A DNA stretch of 64,000 bases from Rubrivivax sp. (GCA_027491255.1 JAIXWM010000006.1:1-64000); one strand, 5' to 3'. Shown: positions 25,897 to 35,303, counted from the first letter of the stretch. Program-made: numbers and translations. The notes: a model not told the origin generated them from the sequence alone.

Positions 25897-26960
25897 GCGC
25901 GGCCCAGCCCGCCCGCGACAGCGTGCTGCCCAATCCGGTGCAGCAGGCGCTCGAGCGCATGGGCCTGCCAGCCGAGGACTTCGGCGCGATGGCCGGCCCG
26001 CTGGGCGTCACCCCGCGGCGCACCATCCACGCCGAGGGCACGCTCAAGCTGCACCACTACCTGCCGCAGGCCGACGCGGTCTACCGCGTGCCGGTGCTGG
26101 TGGTGACCTCGCTCGTCAACCAGCCCTACATCCTGGACCTGGTGCCGGGGCAGAGCCTGGTGGAGTTCCTGCTGAAGCGGGGCTTCGACGTCTACATGAT
26201 CGAGTGGGGCCGGCCGCGCCGCGAGCACAGCGGCCTCACGCTCGAGGACCACGTGCTCGGCCGCCTGCCGCGCTGCGTCGAGTGCGTGCTCGAGCACAGC
26301 GGGCAGCGCGAGTTGTCGCTGCTGGGCTACTGCATCGGCGGACTGCTCGCAGTGCTCTACACCGCGCTGCACGCCGACGCCCCGGTGCGCAACCTGGTGT
26401 GCATGGCCGCGCCGGTCAACAGCGATGGGCTGGAGTCGCTCAAGGCCTGGATGGGCGAGCCCTTCGACGCCGAGGGCCTGCTCGCCCAGCACGGCAACGT
26501 GCCCGGCGACTGGGTGCAGAACGCGCTGCGCGCGCTGCGGCCCTTCGGCAAGGTGGCCGGCGCCGCCGGCCTGCTGAACCAGATCGATCGGCCCGAGGTC
26601 GTGCGCAGCCACCTGCGCATGGGCAAGTGGGAGACCGACAACCTGCCCTTCCCCGGCGGCGTGTTCCGCCAGATGGTGCGCGACTTCCTGCGCGGCAACC
26701 GGCTGGTGCAGGGCAGCTGGGAGATCGGCGGCCGGCGCGTGGACCTGGGCTCCTTGCGCGCGCCGCTGCTGCACCTGCTGGCGCAGGACGACCACATCAC
26801 ACCCTACGCCTCATCGCGCGACCTGGTGCGCCTGGCCGGCAGCGCCGACAAGCAGGAGATCGTGCTCAAGGGAGGCCATGTCGGCCTGGTGGCCGGCCGC
26901 GGCGCCGAACTGCGCATGTGGCCAGCCCTGAACGGCTGGCTCGCACCGCGCTCGGTCTGA
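25893..26960 (+). CDS. phaC: class III polyhydroxyalkanoate synthase-like protein (PhaC)
   Basis: A 355-residue alpha/beta-hydrolase-fold enzyme of class III PHA synthase length (PhaC about 355). The lipase-like box has cysteine, Cys147 in LLGYCIGG, with an Asp in LAQDDHITPYASS and His in LKGGHVGLVAG, i.e. the Cys-Asp-His triad of PHA synthases. The segment YMIEWGRP and the conserved Trp-rich C-terminus agree. It would polymerise 3-hydroxyacyl-CoA or transfer acyl groups. Being inside a benzoate-CoA operon between two alcohol dehydrogenases is unusual. The activity could also have diverged to hydrolysis or acyl transfer. Confidence 0.83.
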   Translation: MSAAQPARDSVLPNPVQQALERMGLPAEDFGAMAGPLGVTPRRTIHAEGTLKLHHYLPQADAVYRVPVLVVTSLVNQPYILDLVPGQSLVEFLLKRGFDVYMIEWGRPRREHSGLTLEDHVLGRLPRCVECVLEHSGQRELSLLGYCIGGLLAVLYTALHADAPVRNLVCMAAPVNSDGLESLKAWMGEPFDAEGLLAQHGNVPGDWVQNALRALRPFGKVAGAAGLLNQIDRPEVVRSHLRMGKWETDNLPFPGGVFRQMVRDFLRGNRLVQGSWEIGGRRVDLGSLRAPLLHLLAQDDHITPYASSRDLVRLAGSADKQEIVLKGGHVGLVAGRGAELRMWPALNGWLAPRSV

Positions 26961-27024
26961 ACCAGCCGCACCCGCCCGCCCCGCCGGCGACAGGAACGCG
27001 AGAACCCCACGCAGGGCTTCGACA

Positions 27025-27087
27025 GGCTCAGCCCGAACGGAATGCGGCTCAGCCCGAACGGGATGCGGCCCGTCCCGGGCGGGACGC
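27025..27087. repeat. three 21-bp tandem units, REP-like
   Basis: Two nearly identical 21-bp units (27025-27045 and 27046-27066, differing at one base) begin GGCTCAGCCCGAACGG, followed by a degenerate third (27067-27087, about 16 of 21 matches to the second). The preceding GGGCTTCGACAGGCTCAG is a very common intergenic repeat family in Burkholderiales. It lies between the PHA synthase-like gene and the second alcohol dehydrogenase, and could modulate message stability within the operon. Confidence 0.7.
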
Positions 27088-27121
27088 GATCACACCCCCC
27101 AACCCCACACACAGGACTCCC

Positions 27122-28174
27122 ATGCGCTGCTACTGCGTCACCCACCACGGCCAAGCGCTCGAACTGCTCGAGCGGCCCGTTCCCCAACCCCAGGGCACCG
27201 AGGTGCTGCTGAAGGTGCGCGCCGCCGGCGTGTGCCACACCGACCTGCACCTGTGGGAAGGCCACTACGACCTGGGCGGCGGCAAGAAGCTGACGCTGGC
27301 CGAGCGCGGCATCAAGCCGCCGATCACGCTGAGCCACGAGATCGTCGGCGAGGTCGTCTCGGCCGGTGAAGCGGCCGGCGCCGTGCCCACCGGGCGCACG
27401 ATGCTGGTCCACCCGTGGATAGGCTGCGGCGAATGCGCCGCCTGCCGCCGCGGCGAGGAGAACCTCTGCATCAAGCCGCAGTCGCTGGGAGTGGTGCGGC
27501 CCGGCGGCTTTGCCGAGTACGTGGTGGTGCCGCACCCGCGCTACCTCGTGGACATCGAGGGCCTGGACGCGGCAGAGGCCGCCCCGCTGGCCTGCGCCGG
27601 CGTCACCACCTACAGCGCGCTGAAGAAGTTTGGTCCGCGCATCCGCACCGACCCGGTGGTCGTCATCGGCGCCGGCGGCCTGGGGCTGATGGCCATCGAG
27701 GTGCTGAAGGCGCTGGGCGGAAAGGGCACCATCGTCGTCGACATCGACCCGGTCAAGCGCGAGGCCGCGCGGGCCGCCGGCGCGCTGCAGGCCATCGACG
27801 GCCGGGCGCCCGACGCGGTGGCGCAGATCCAGCAGGCCACCGGCGGCGGCGCGCGCGCCGTGCTCGATCTGGTCGGCGCCACGGCCACGGTGGGCACCGC
27901 GCTGGCCTGCTGCGCGCGCGGCGGCCACGTCGTCGTCTGCGGGCTGATGGGCGGCGACCTGACGCTGTCGCTGCCGGTGATCCCGATGCGGCCGCTGACG
28001 CTGCAGGGCAGCTACGTCGGCACGCTGGACGAGCTGCGCGAGCTCGTCGCGCTGGCGCAGCGTAGGACAATGAAGCCGATCCCGGTGACGCGCCGCCCGC
28101 TGGCCGAGGCCAACGAGGCGCTGATGGCGCTGCACGAGGGCCGCATCGTCGGGCGCACCATCCTCGTGCCCTGA
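27122..28174 (+). CDS. zinc-dependent alcohol dehydrogenase (MDR), second copy
   Basis: A 350-residue medium-chain dehydrogenase related to the protein at 24331. Catalytic zinc motif CHTD with SHEIVGE (Ser replacing the usual Gly before His), structural zinc [15 protein letters not shown], Rossmann [10 protein letters not shown], and the same [15 protein letters not shown] insertion. It is 161 nt after phaC and 29 nt before the aldehyde dehydrogenase, so an alcohol-to-acid sequence is plausible. Having two such enzymes in one operon suggests two alcohols or two pathway steps. Confidence 0.88.
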   Translation: MRCYCVTHHGQALELLERPVPQPQGTEVLLKVRAAGVCHTDLHLWEGHYDLGGGKKLTLAERGIKPPITLSHEIVGEVVSAGEAAGAVPTGRTMLVHPWIGCGECAACRRGEENLCIKPQSLGVVRPGGFAEYVVVPHPRYLVDIEGLDAAEAAPLACAGVTTYSALKKFGPRIRTDPVVVIGAGGLGLMAIEVLKALGGKGTIVVDIDPVKREAARAAGALQAIDGRAPDAVAQIQQATGGGARAVLDLVGATATVGTALACCARGGHVVVCGLMGGDLTLSLPVIPMRPLTLQGSYVGTLDELRELVALAQRRTMKPIPVTRRPLAEANEALMALHEGRIVGRTILVP

Positions 28175-28203
28175 CCCCCCGAACTCCTGGAAGGACCTCC
28201 ACG

Positions 28204-29637
28204 ATGACCTACCCCCAGCTCAGCCTCTACATCGACGGTGAATTCATCCACGGCGGCGGGCGCCGCGAGCAGGACGTGCTGAACCCGGCCACGGGCCAGG
28301 TCATCGGCCAGCTGCCGCACGCCACGCGCGAAGACCTGGACCGCGCGCTTGCCGCCGCGGCGCGGGCCTTCACGACCTGGAAGAAGAGCTCGCCGATGGA
28401 GCGCAGCAAGGTGCTGCGCAAGGTGGCCGAGCTGGCGCGCGAGCGCGCGCAGGACATCGGCCGCGGCATCACGATGGACCAGGGCAAGCCGCTGGCCGAG
28501 AGCGTGGGCGAGGTCGTGGCCTGCTCCGAGCACGCCGAGTGGCATGCCGAGGAATGCCGCCGCATCTACGGCCGCGTGATCCCGGCGCGCAACGACAGCG
28601 TGCGCCAGATGGTGCTGCGCGAGCCGGTGGGCGTGGTCGCGGCCTTCTCGCCCTGGAACTTCCCGTTCAACCAGGCCATACGCAAGATCGCGGCGGCCGT
28701 CGGCGCCGGCTGCACCATCGTCCTGAAGGGCCCGGAGGACGCGCCCAGCGGCGTGGTTGCGCTGGCGCGGCTGTTCCACGACGCCGGCCTGCCCGCGGGC
28801 GTGCTGAACATCGTCTGGGGCGTGCCCTCGGAGGTGTCGGACCACCTGATCGACAGCCCGGTGGTGCGCAAGATCACCTTCACCGGCTCGGTGCCGGTGG
28901 GCAAGATGCTGGCCGCCAAGGCCGCGGCGCTGATGAAGCGCAGCACGATGGAACTCGGCGGCCACGCGCCGGTGATCATCTGCGACGACGCCGACATCGA
29001 CGCCGCGATCAAGATGCTGGTGCCCTACAAGTTCCGCAATGCCGGGCAGGTGTGCGTCTCGCCCACCCGCTTCTTCGTGCAGGAAGGCGTGTACGAGCGC
29101 TTCGTCGCCGACTTCGTCGGCCGCACGCAGGGGCTGAAGGTCGGCGACGGCCTGCTGCCCGACACCAAGATGGGCCCGCTGGCGCAGCAGCGCCGCGTCG
29201 GCGCGGTGGCCGGCTTCATCGACGACGCGCGCGAGCGCGGCGCCACGGTGCTGACCGGCGGCGCGCCGATCCCGGGGGCGGGCAACTTCTTCTCGCCCAC
29301 CCTCATCGCCGACCTGCCCGAGGACTCGCGCCTGATGAACGAGGAGCCCTTCGGCCCGGTGGCCGGCATCCTGCGCTTCAAGACCATCGACGAGGTGCTG
29401 GCGCGGGCCAATCGCCTGCCCTTCGGGCTGGCGGCCTACGCGTTCACGGGGTCCAACCGCAACGCGCATGCGCTGTCCACCGGCCTGGAGGCCGGCATGG
29501 TGACGATCAACCACCTGGGCCTGGCGCTGGCCGAGACGCCCTTCGGCGGCATCAAGGACAGCGGCATCGGCAGCGAGGGCGGCACCGAGACCTTCGACGG
29601 CTACCTGAACACCAAGTTCGTCACGCAGATGAACTGA
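28204..29637 (+). CDS. NAD(P)-dependent aldehyde dehydrogenase (succinate-semialdehyde DH family)
   Basis: A 477-residue aldehyde dehydrogenase with catalytic Cys284 (NAGQVCVSP), Glu250 (MELGGHAP) and PWNFPFN for the cofactor. It looks like the succinate-semialdehyde/benzaldehyde group, shorter than BoxD (roughly 520-540 residues as I recall), the usual 3,4-dehydroadipyl-CoA semialdehyde dehydrogenase. Because no BoxD is seen next to boxABC, this protein may fill that role, or oxidise an aromatic aldehyde to benzoate. GGAAGGACC precedes the ATG. Confidence 0.88.
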   Translation: MTYPQLSLYIDGEFIHGGGRREQDVLNPATGQVIGQLPHATREDLDRALAAAARAFTTWKKSSPMERSKVLRKVAELARERAQDIGRGITMDQGKPLAESVGEVVACSEHAEWHAEECRRIYGRVIPARNDSVRQMVLREPVGVVAAFSPWNFPFNQAIRKIAAAVGAGCTIVLKGPEDAPSGVVALARLFHDAGLPAGVLNIVWGVPSEVSDHLIDSPVVRKITFTGSVPVGKMLAAKAAALMKRSTMELGGHAPVIICDDADIDAAIKMLVPYKFRNAGQVCVSPTRFFVQEGVYERFVADFVGRTQGLKVGDGLLPDTKMGPLAQQRRVGAVAGFIDDARERGATVLTGGAPIPGAGNFFSPTLIADLPEDSRLMNEEPFGPVAGILRFKTIDEVLARANRLPFGLAAYAFTGSNRNAHALSTGLEAGMVTINHLGLALAETPFGGIKDSGIGSEGGTETFDGYLNTKFVTQMN

Positions 29638-29655
29638 GCCCGCGCACGACGCTCG

Positions 29656-30459
29656 ATGCCCTACGTCCAGAGGCCCGACGCCCGCATCCACTGGAACTCG
29701 CTGGGCCAGGGCGAGCCTGTCGTGCTGGTGATGGGGCTGGGCTGCAGTTCGGCGATGTGGTTCCGCATCGCGCCCCAGCTCGCCCGCACGCACCGCGTGA
29801 TCCTGTTGGACAACCGCGGCGCCGGCCTGACGCGGGTGCCCTTCTTCGTCGTGCACCGGGTCTCGGCGATGGCGGCCGACATCGCCGCGGTGCTGGACGC
29901 GGCGGGCGAGCGCAGCGCCCACGTCGTGGGTTTCTCGATGGGCGGCATGATCGCGCAGCAGTTCGCTGTCGACTTCCCCGACCGGGTGCGCACGCTCAGC
30001 CTGCTGGGCACGCACAGCGGCGGCCCCTGGGCGGTGCAGGCCGCCGCGCAGGTGCGCAAGCTGCTGTTCGACAAGGCCCACCTGCCGGCCGAGGACAGCC
30101 TGCGCGCGATGCGGCCCTACACCTACGCCAGCGGCACGCCGGATGCGTTGTTCGACGAAGACGCCCTGGTGCGCCTGGCCCACCAGCCCGGCGCGCGCGA
30201 CTACCGCGCCCAGCTCTATGCGCTGATCTACTGGTCGGTCTACCTGCAGCTGCCGCGCCTGACCATGCCGGCGCTGGTGCTGCACGGCCTGCAGGACGCG
30301 CTGATCCCGCCCGACAACGGCCGCGTGCTGGCCGCGCGGCTGCCGCGTGCCACGCTGGTCGAGCTGCCCGAGGCCAGCCACTGGCTGACCACCGACCGCA
30401 CCGACGACGTGCTGGCGGCGCTGCGCGACCATCTACAACACCACCGCCATCGATCATGA
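29656..30459 (+). CDS. alpha/beta hydrolase
   Basis: A 267-residue alpha/beta hydrolase with nucleophile Ser94 (GFSMGG), a LDNRGAGLTR stretch typical of haloperoxidase/meta-cleavage hydrolase relatives and a C-terminal ASHWLTTDR histidine. Its stop overlaps the CoA-transferase start (ATGA at 30456-30459), coupling the two. It differs clearly from the hydrolase at 23499. Role is probably hydrolysis of a thioester, enol lactone or similar intermediate, inferred from position only. Confidence 0.83.
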   Translation: MPYVQRPDARIHWNSLGQGEPVVLVMGLGCSSAMWFRIAPQLARTHRVILLDNRGAGLTRVPFFVVHRVSAMAADIAAVLDAAGERSAHVVGFSMGGMIAQQFAVDFPDRVRTLSLLGTHSGGPWAVQAAAQVRKLLFDKAHLPAEDSLRAMRPYTYASGTPDALFDEDALVRLAHQPGARDYRAQLYALIYWSVYLQLPRLTMPALVLHGLQDALIPPDNGRVLAARLPRATLVELPEASHWLTTDRTDDVLAALRDHLQHHRHRS

Positions 30460-31634
30460 ACCACGACGCCACTCCCGCCGACGGCAGCGCCGCCGCCCCG
30501 CCTGCCCTGGCTTTCGCGCCGGCTGCGGCGGGCGCCCCCGGGGCGCTGGCGGGCTTGCGCGTCGTCGATCTGGCGCGCGTGCTCGCCGGGCCCTACTGCA
30601 CGCAGATCCTGGCGGACCACGGCGCTGACGTGCTGAAGATCGAGCCGCCAGGCGGCGGCGACGAGACGCGCGGCTGGGGCCCGCCCTTCGACGCCGAAGG
30701 CCGCGCCGCTTACTACCGGGGCCTGAACCGCAACAAGCGCGGCTGCACGCTGGACCTGACGCAGCCGGCCGCGCGCGAGGCGCTGCTGGCGCTGCTGGCC
30801 GACGCCGACGTGCTGGTCGAGAACTTCAAGACCGGCACGATGGAGAAATGGGGTCTGGGCCCCGAGGTGCTGACGCAGCGCTTCCCGCGCCTGGTCTACG
30901 CCCGCGTCACCGGCTTCGGGGCCGACGGCCCGATGGGTGGGCTGCCGGGCTACGACGCCGCGATCCAGGCCCTGTCGGGCATGATGAGCGTCAACGGCGA
31001 GCCCGAGGCGCGTGGCGGCGAGCCGCTGCGCGTGGGCGTTCCGGTGGTCGACATGGTGACCGGCCTGAACACGGCGCTCGGCATCCTGATGGCGCTGCAG
31101 GAGCGCCACCACAGCGGGCGCGGCCAGTACGTGGAGGTGGCGCTGTACGACGCCGCGCTGTCGGTGCTGCACCCACATGCGGCCAACCACCTGCAGGACG
31201 GCCGCCTGCCGCGCCGCACCGGCAACGCCCACCCCAACATCTGCCCCTACGACACCTTCAGGACGGGGACCGAGCCCATCTTCCTGGCGGTGGGCAACGA
31301 CCGCCAGTTCGCCACGCTGTGCCAGCACCTCGGCGCGCCCGGACTGCCGCAGGACCCGCGCTTTGCCACGAACGCGCAGCGCTCGGCGAACCGCGACGCG
31401 CTGAAGCAGCTGCTGGAACAGAAGATGGCCGGCCTGGCGTGCAAGCCGCTGGCCGACCGCCTGGTGCGCGCCGGCGTGCCCTGCGCGCCGATCCAGGACG
31501 TGCCCGGCGCGCTGGCCGACCCCCACACCGCGCACCGCGGCATGGTGGTGGCCATCGGCGACGACTACCGCGGCGTCGCCTCGCCGGTGAAGCTCGCACG
31601 CACGCCGGCGAGCTACCGGCTGCCGCCGCCCTGA
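30456..31634 (+). CDS. CaiB/BaiF family CoA-transferase
   Basis: A 392-residue class III CoA-transferase with the signature LAGLRVVDLARVLAGPYCTQ, IEPPGGGDETR and catalytic Asp167 in LPGYDAAIQA. These enzymes move CoA between acids through an aspartyl-CoA anhydride. As last gene of the rightward operon it could activate a dicarboxylate or aromatic acid with CoA from succinyl- or benzoyl-CoA. A 30-residue Ala/Pro-rich extension precedes the usual start; the chosen ATG overlaps the upstream stop. It is convergent with the gene ending at 31663. Confidence 0.9.
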   Translation: MNHDATPADGSAAAPPALAFAPAAAGAPGALAGLRVVDLARVLAGPYCTQILADHGADVLKIEPPGGGDETRGWGPPFDAEGRAAYYRGLNRNKRGCTLDLTQPAAREALLALLADADVLVENFKTGTMEKWGLGPEVLTQRFPRLVYARVTGFGADGPMGGLPGYDAAIQALSGMMSVNGEPEARGGEPLRVGVPVVDMVTGLNTALGILMALQERHHSGRGQYVEVALYDAALSVLHPHAANHLQDGRLPRRTGNAHPNICPYDTFRTGTEPIFLAVGNDRQFATLCQHLGAPGLPQDPRFATNAQRSANRDALKQLLEQKMAGLACKPLADRLVRAGVPCAPIQDVPGALADPHTAHRGMVVAIGDDYRGVASPVKLARTPASYRLPPP

Positions 31635-31662
31635 GCAACACGGGGCGGGCTGGCTGAGGCCT

Positions 31663-32241
31663 TCAATCCTCGGCGTAGTACCCGATCACGTCGCCTTCGG
31701 TCGTGACGCCCAGGCCGTTGAGCAGGCGGTTCGAGTAGTTGAAGTAGGCGCAGACCTGGTTCACCTCCAGGATCTCGCCGTCGTCGCAGCCGGCGGCATG
31801 CAGCGCGTCGATGTCGGCCTTCTCCATCGCGCCGACGTCGGTGGTCAGCTTGCCGGCGTAGCGCAGCAACGCCAGTTCCTTGCCCTCGAACACGCGCTCG
31901 GGCGCGCGCGCCTGGAAGGCCTCGAGGATGGCGTCGGAGCGAGCCTTGTCCTTGAGCAGGCGGCGCGCGTTGGCCCAGTGATGAGTGAAGCTGTAGGTGC
32001 AGCGGTTGAGCGAACTGACGTAGGACGCCACCATCTCTAGGAACCAGAAGGGCAGCGTGTTGTCGGGGTTGTGCAGCACGCTGCGGTACAGCGTCACGTG
32101 GCCCTGCATCGTGTGCGGGCGCAGGCTGTGGGCCTTCATCACGTTGTCGACGGTGCCGTGCGGCGTCGTGACCAGGCGGTAGGCCTCGGCCAGCGTGCCG
32201 GTGGCCTCCTGCAGCGGAATCATACGGATCCAGGCGCTCAT
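31663..32241 (-). CDS. AhpD/carboxymuconolactone decarboxylase-fold protein
   Basis: A 192-residue all-helical protein of the AhpD-like, peroxidase-related group. The redox motif that is normally CxxC appears as Cys81-Thr-Tyr-Ser84 followed by His88 (NRCTYSFTHH), so the second cysteine is Ser and classical disulfide peroxidase chemistry is doubtful. The start at 32241 begins MSAWIRMIPL, typical of this group. It is the last of four minus-strand genes with the HD, GST and creatininase-family proteins; 109 nt separate it from the HD gene. Confidence 0.83.
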   Translation of the reverse strand: MSAWIRMIPLQEATGTLAEAYRLVTTPHGTVDNVMKAHSLRPHTMQGHVTLYRSVLHNPDNTLPFWFLEMVASYVSSLNRCTYSFTHHWANARRLLKDKARSDAILEAFQARAPERVFEGKELALLRYAGKLTTDVGAMEKADIDALHAAGCDDGEILEVNQVCAYFNYSNRLLNGLGVTTEGDVIGYYAED

Positions 32242-32350
32242 GGGGTGTGGTGCTCTTTCGGTAAGGAGAGGTTGGGAGAGGGACGCGCCGGGTCGTCGCA
32301 CGCGCAATGCAAGGCGGATACGGGGGAAAGTCGCTCGGCCGCTGAGCCGC

Positions 32351-32998
32351 TCAGTCGAAGGTCTGGCGACGCGCCGGCACGCGGGCGAAGAGGCGGTGCA
32401 CCAGCGGTTCGAAGACCGACAGCGGCGCGCAGTCGTAGTGCGGGTCGCAGGCGGCCTGGTCGTAGCGTTCGACAAAGGTGGCGGCCCACTCGAAGTGCGG
32501 ATGGCCGCGCCAGCGCTCGCGGGCCTGCGGATCGGCCCCGGGCAGGTGCGGGGCGTGCGCCTGCTGGAAGATGGGGTGGCGCAGCAGCATCCAGTGGTTG
32601 CGCTCGGACACATAGGGCCCGAGCAGCGCTGCGGCGAACTCGCCATGGGTGTCGGGGCAAGCGACGAAGCCGATGTCGTGCAGGAGGCAGACGACAACAT
32701 CCTCCTCGTCCAGCCCGTCGCGCAGCGCCATCGTCGCCGACTGCAGGCAATGGCGGTAGTTGTTGACCATGTAGCCGAAGCCCGGGTCGTGCTCACTCGC
32801 GGCAAGCATGCGCAGCACCTGGCGGCCCTGCTCCTGGCGATAGTAGGGTCCGCGCTGGCGGTTGATCAGGTCCCAGTCCTCGCGCGTGAAATCCTGCATC
32901 GCGACCTTGGGCACGAACTGCCACGAAGGCTCGAGCAGCGGGCTGAAACTCGACGGGTCCAGCATGGCATCCTGCGGTGGCGAAGGGTTGTGACTCAT
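32351..32998 (-). CDS. HD-domain protein, PhnZ/TmpB-like (possible diiron oxygenase)
   Basis: A 215-residue HD-domain protein. Metal-ligand candidates are His83 (NYRHCLQSA), His107-Asp108 (LLHDIG), His118 (THGEFAAALLG) and His141 (LLRHPIF), the spacing used by PhnZ-type mixed-valent diiron oxygenases that cleave C-P or oxidise C-H bonds, as well as by ordinary HD phosphohydrolases. No nucleotide-binding motif is evident. The ATG overlaps the GST stop (TCAT). Substrate unknown; grouping with GST, AhpD-like and creatininase genes suggests a small organic compound. Confidence 0.72.
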   Translation of the reverse strand: MSHNPSPPQDAMLDPSSFSPLLEPSWQFVPKVAMQDFTREDWDLINRQRGPYYRQEQGRQVLRMLAASEHDPGFGYMVNNYRHCLQSATMALRDGLDEEDVVVCLLHDIGFVACPDTHGEFAAALLGPYVSERNHWMLLRHPIFQQAHAPHLPGADPQARERWRGHPHFEWAATFVERYDQAACDPHYDCAPLSVFEPLVHRLFARVPARRQTFD

Positions 32999-33657
32999 GG
33001 TGCAACAGTCGGAACGAATGCAGTGGTCAGCCAGCGGTCGGTGGCCGGGCGCCACGGCGCCAGCCCGGCAGCCACGGCGGGGTGGATCTGCGCTGCGTCG
33101 AGCCAGGACTGCAGCGCAGGAGGCAGGCGCAGCGCCTGCCCGAGCGCGTCCAGCAACATTGCGCCCAGAGGCACCGACACGGTCATGCCCAGATCGGCCA
33201 CGGTCAGGCCTGTGCCGGCAAGAAAAGGCCCGGGACGCGCCAGGCGCGCCAGCAGGTCCACCCGTTCCTGCAGGGCGGCGGCCGCCGCCTGCACCTGCGC
33301 CGGCGTGCGTGCGCCGTCACGCACCAGCGCAAACAGCGCGCGCACGCGCGGCTCGAGGTGCAGGTCGTGGAAGCGGGCGAGAAAGCGCGCCTGCGCACGT
33401 TGCAACGGCGTGCCGGGCAGCAGGCTGGGCGTGGGATGCGTGTCCTCGAGGTACTCGACGATGGCCTCGGACTCGGCCAGAAGCACACCGTCGATCTCGA
33501 GCGCCGGGATCGTGCCGGTGGGCTGACGCTCGCGCCAGGCGGCACTGCGGTAGCCGCCCTCGGGCTCGCGCTCGACGAAGGCCAGACCCTTGGCGTGCAG
33601 CGCGATGCGCAGCTTGGCCGTGTAGACGGAGACCGGGGAGCCGTGGAGGACGATCAT
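32995..33657 (-). CDS. glutathione S-transferase
   Basis: A 220-residue GST with N-terminal thioredoxin-like domain (MIVLHGSPVSVYTAKLRIAL; Ser7 or nearby residue for the thiolate), GTIPALEIDG with cis-Pro, ESEAIVEYLED for glutathione gamma-Glu binding, and a helical C-terminal domain with LTVADLGM. It may conjugate glutathione to an electrophile or isomerise or dehalogenate a substrate. Start 33657 is used because upstream codons precede the beta-strand that begins the fold. It sits between the HD and creatininase genes. Confidence 0.88.
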   Translation of the reverse strand: MIVLHGSPVSVYTAKLRIALHAKGLAFVEREPEGGYRSAAWRERQPTGTIPALEIDGVLLAESEAIVEYLEDTHPTPSLLPGTPLQRAQARFLARFHDLHLEPRVRALFALVRDGARTPAQVQAAAAALQERVDLLARLARPGPFLAGTGLTVADLGMTVSVPLGAMLLDALGQALRLPPALQSWLDAAQIHPAVAAGLAPWRPATDRWLTTAFVPTVAP

Positions 33658-33671
33658 GGCGCGAGAAACCC

Positions 33672-34442
33672 TCAAGGTTCGGCCAGGAAGGCCTGGAAGT
33701 CGGCGCATGCGCCGTCGATGGCCGCCTCCAGCAGTTGACGACCCTGCTCGGCCGTGGCCAGGGCCGAGTGCGAGCCGACACGCCCGTCGGGGAAGGCGGC
33801 GCGGTGCGTGACCGCGTCCCAGTGGTTGTCGCCGCCGTGGTCGCGCAGAAAGTCGCGGCCCAGCAATGGCGGCGGCTCCACGGTGCCGCCGCGCTTCGAG
33901 CCTGGTCGCAGGTGCAGGGTCACCGCGATCTCGCTTGGCGTGGCGTGCAGGCCCTCGGCCTCGCCATACCAGGCGCGGCGCAGCGCGTCGGCCTGCGGGT
34001 ACTCCCACCAGCTGCGCAGGCGGCAGCGCGGCGCGGTGCCCGGCATCGTGCCCAGGCTCCAGCGTGCGTACACGTCCTGGAAGGCCGCGCGCGCGGCGCC
34101 GACATTCGCGCCATGGCCATTGACGAAGTACAGGCGCTCGAAGCCGTGCCGGCAGAGCGACAGCACACAGTCCTCGATCACCGCCATGAAGGTGCTCGCC
34201 CGCAGCGAGACCGTACCAGGGAAACCGAGGTTGAACTGAGCCACCGCCAGCCCGATCGTCGGCGCGACGAGAACGCCCAGACGCTCACCCAGGCCGCGCG
34301 CGACCGCCTCGGCCACCAGCGCATCGGTGCCGATGAGGCCCAGCGGGCCGTGCTGCTCGGTCGAGCCCAGCGGCACCGCGATCGCGCGCGAGTCCTGCAG
34401 ATAGCGCCCGACCTCGGGCCAGGTCTGCTCGGTCAGCAGCAT
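33672..34442 (-). CDS. creatininase-family amidohydrolase
   Basis: A 256-residue member of the creatininase family, which contains creatinine amidohydrolase and formamide-type hydrolases. Metal-binding residues are visible as Glu29 and His31 (GSTEQHG), Asp40 (GTDAL), [10 protein letters not shown] and LHATPSE. ATG 34442 with GGAG 9 nt upstream is preferred to an in-frame TTG at 34496. First gene of the minus-strand set ending at 31663, divergent from the ABC ATPase at 34531. It probably hydrolyses a small cyclic or linear amide. Confidence 0.85.
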   Translation of the reverse strand: MLLTEQTWPEVGRYLQDSRAIAVPLGSTEQHGPLGLIGTDALVAEAVARGLGERLGVLVAPTIGLAVAQFNLGFPGTVSLRASTFMAVIEDCVLSLCRHGFERLYFVNGHGANVGAARAAFQDVYARWSLGTMPGTAPRCRLRSWWEYPQADALRRAWYGEAEGLHATPSEIAVTLHLRPGSKRGGTVEPPPLLGRDFLRDHGGDNHWDAVTHRAAFPDGRVGSHSALATAEQGRQLLEAAIDGACADFQAFLAEP

Positions 34443-34530
34443 CCGGCCGGCTCCGGGGTCGGGAATCCTGCGCGTGCGGTCGATCGCATCACCCAATCAT
34501 AATGAGGCAGAGTACCCCGGACACATCGTG

Positions 34531-35292
34531 ATGAACCCGAACCCCGCCCCCGCCGCCGACCCCATCATCCGCATGGAGGGCGTGAGCAAGTGGTTCGGCA
34601 GTTTCCAGGCGCTCGACGGTGTCGACCTCGAGGTGGCGCAGGGCGAGAAGATCGTGATCTGCGGGCCCTCGGGATCGGGCAAGTCCACGCTGATCCGCTG
34701 CATCTCGCGCCTGGAGCGTCACGAGAAGGGGCGCATCGTCGTCGACGGCACGGAACTCACCGACGACCGCGCCAGCCTCGCCCGGCTGCACAGCGAGGTC
34801 GGCATGGTGTTCCAGCAGTTCAACCTGTTTCCGCACCTGTCGGTGCTGGACAACCTGACGCTCGCACCGATGCGCGTACGCGGCCTGCCGCGCGAGGAAG
34901 CCCAGGCCCTGGCGATGGACTACCTGGCGCGGGTGCAGATCTCCGAGCAGGCGTACAAGTTCCCCTCGCAACTCTCCGGCGGACAGCAGCAGCGCGTGGC
35001 GATCGCACGGTCGCTGTGCATGAAGCCCAAGATCATGCTCTTCGACGAGCCCACCTCGGCGCTCGACCCCGAGATGATCATGGAGGTGCTGCAGGTCATG
35101 GAAACGCTCGCACTCGAGGGCATGACCATGCTGTGCGTGACCCACGAGATGGGCTTCGCCCGGCGCGCCGCCGACCGCGTGGTCTTCATGGACCGCGGCC
35201 GCATCGTCGAGCAGGCAGCGCCCGAGGCCTTCTTCGGTGCGCCCCGGACCGAACGCTGCCGGGATTTCCTCGGACGCATCCTGCAGCACTGA
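34531..35292 (+). CDS. polar amino acid ABC transporter ATP-binding protein (GlnQ-like)
   Basis: A 253-residue ATPase of the GlnQ/HisP group with Walker [11 protein letters not shown]-loop [12 protein letters not shown], signature LSGGQQQR, Walker [16 protein letters not shown] and switch THEMGFAR. It drives import through the permease at 35503 and receptor at 36301, which lie on the opposite strand and convergent, an uncommon split. A palindromic hairpin follows at 35304. The 88-bp gap to the creatininase gene holds divergent promoters. Confidence 0.92.
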   Translation: MNPNPAPAADPIIRMEGVSKWFGSFQALDGVDLEVAQGEKIVICGPSGSGKSTLIRCISRLERHEKGRIVVDGTELTDDRASLARLHSEVGMVFQQFNLFPHLSVLDNLTLAPMRVRGLPREEAQALAMDYLARVQISEQAYKFPSQLSGGQQQRVAIARSLCMKPKIMLFDEPTSALDPEMIMEVLQVMETLALEGMTMLCVTHEMGFARRAADRVVFMDRGRIVEQAAPEAFFGAPRTERCRDFLGRILQH

Positions 35293-35303
35293 GCGTGGTG
35301 TTC

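Noticed and set aside
28012..30432. Minus-strand open frame of 806 codons opposite the aldehyde dehydrogenase and hydrolase
   Set aside because: Antisense shadow; the plus-strand genes have full catalytic motifs.
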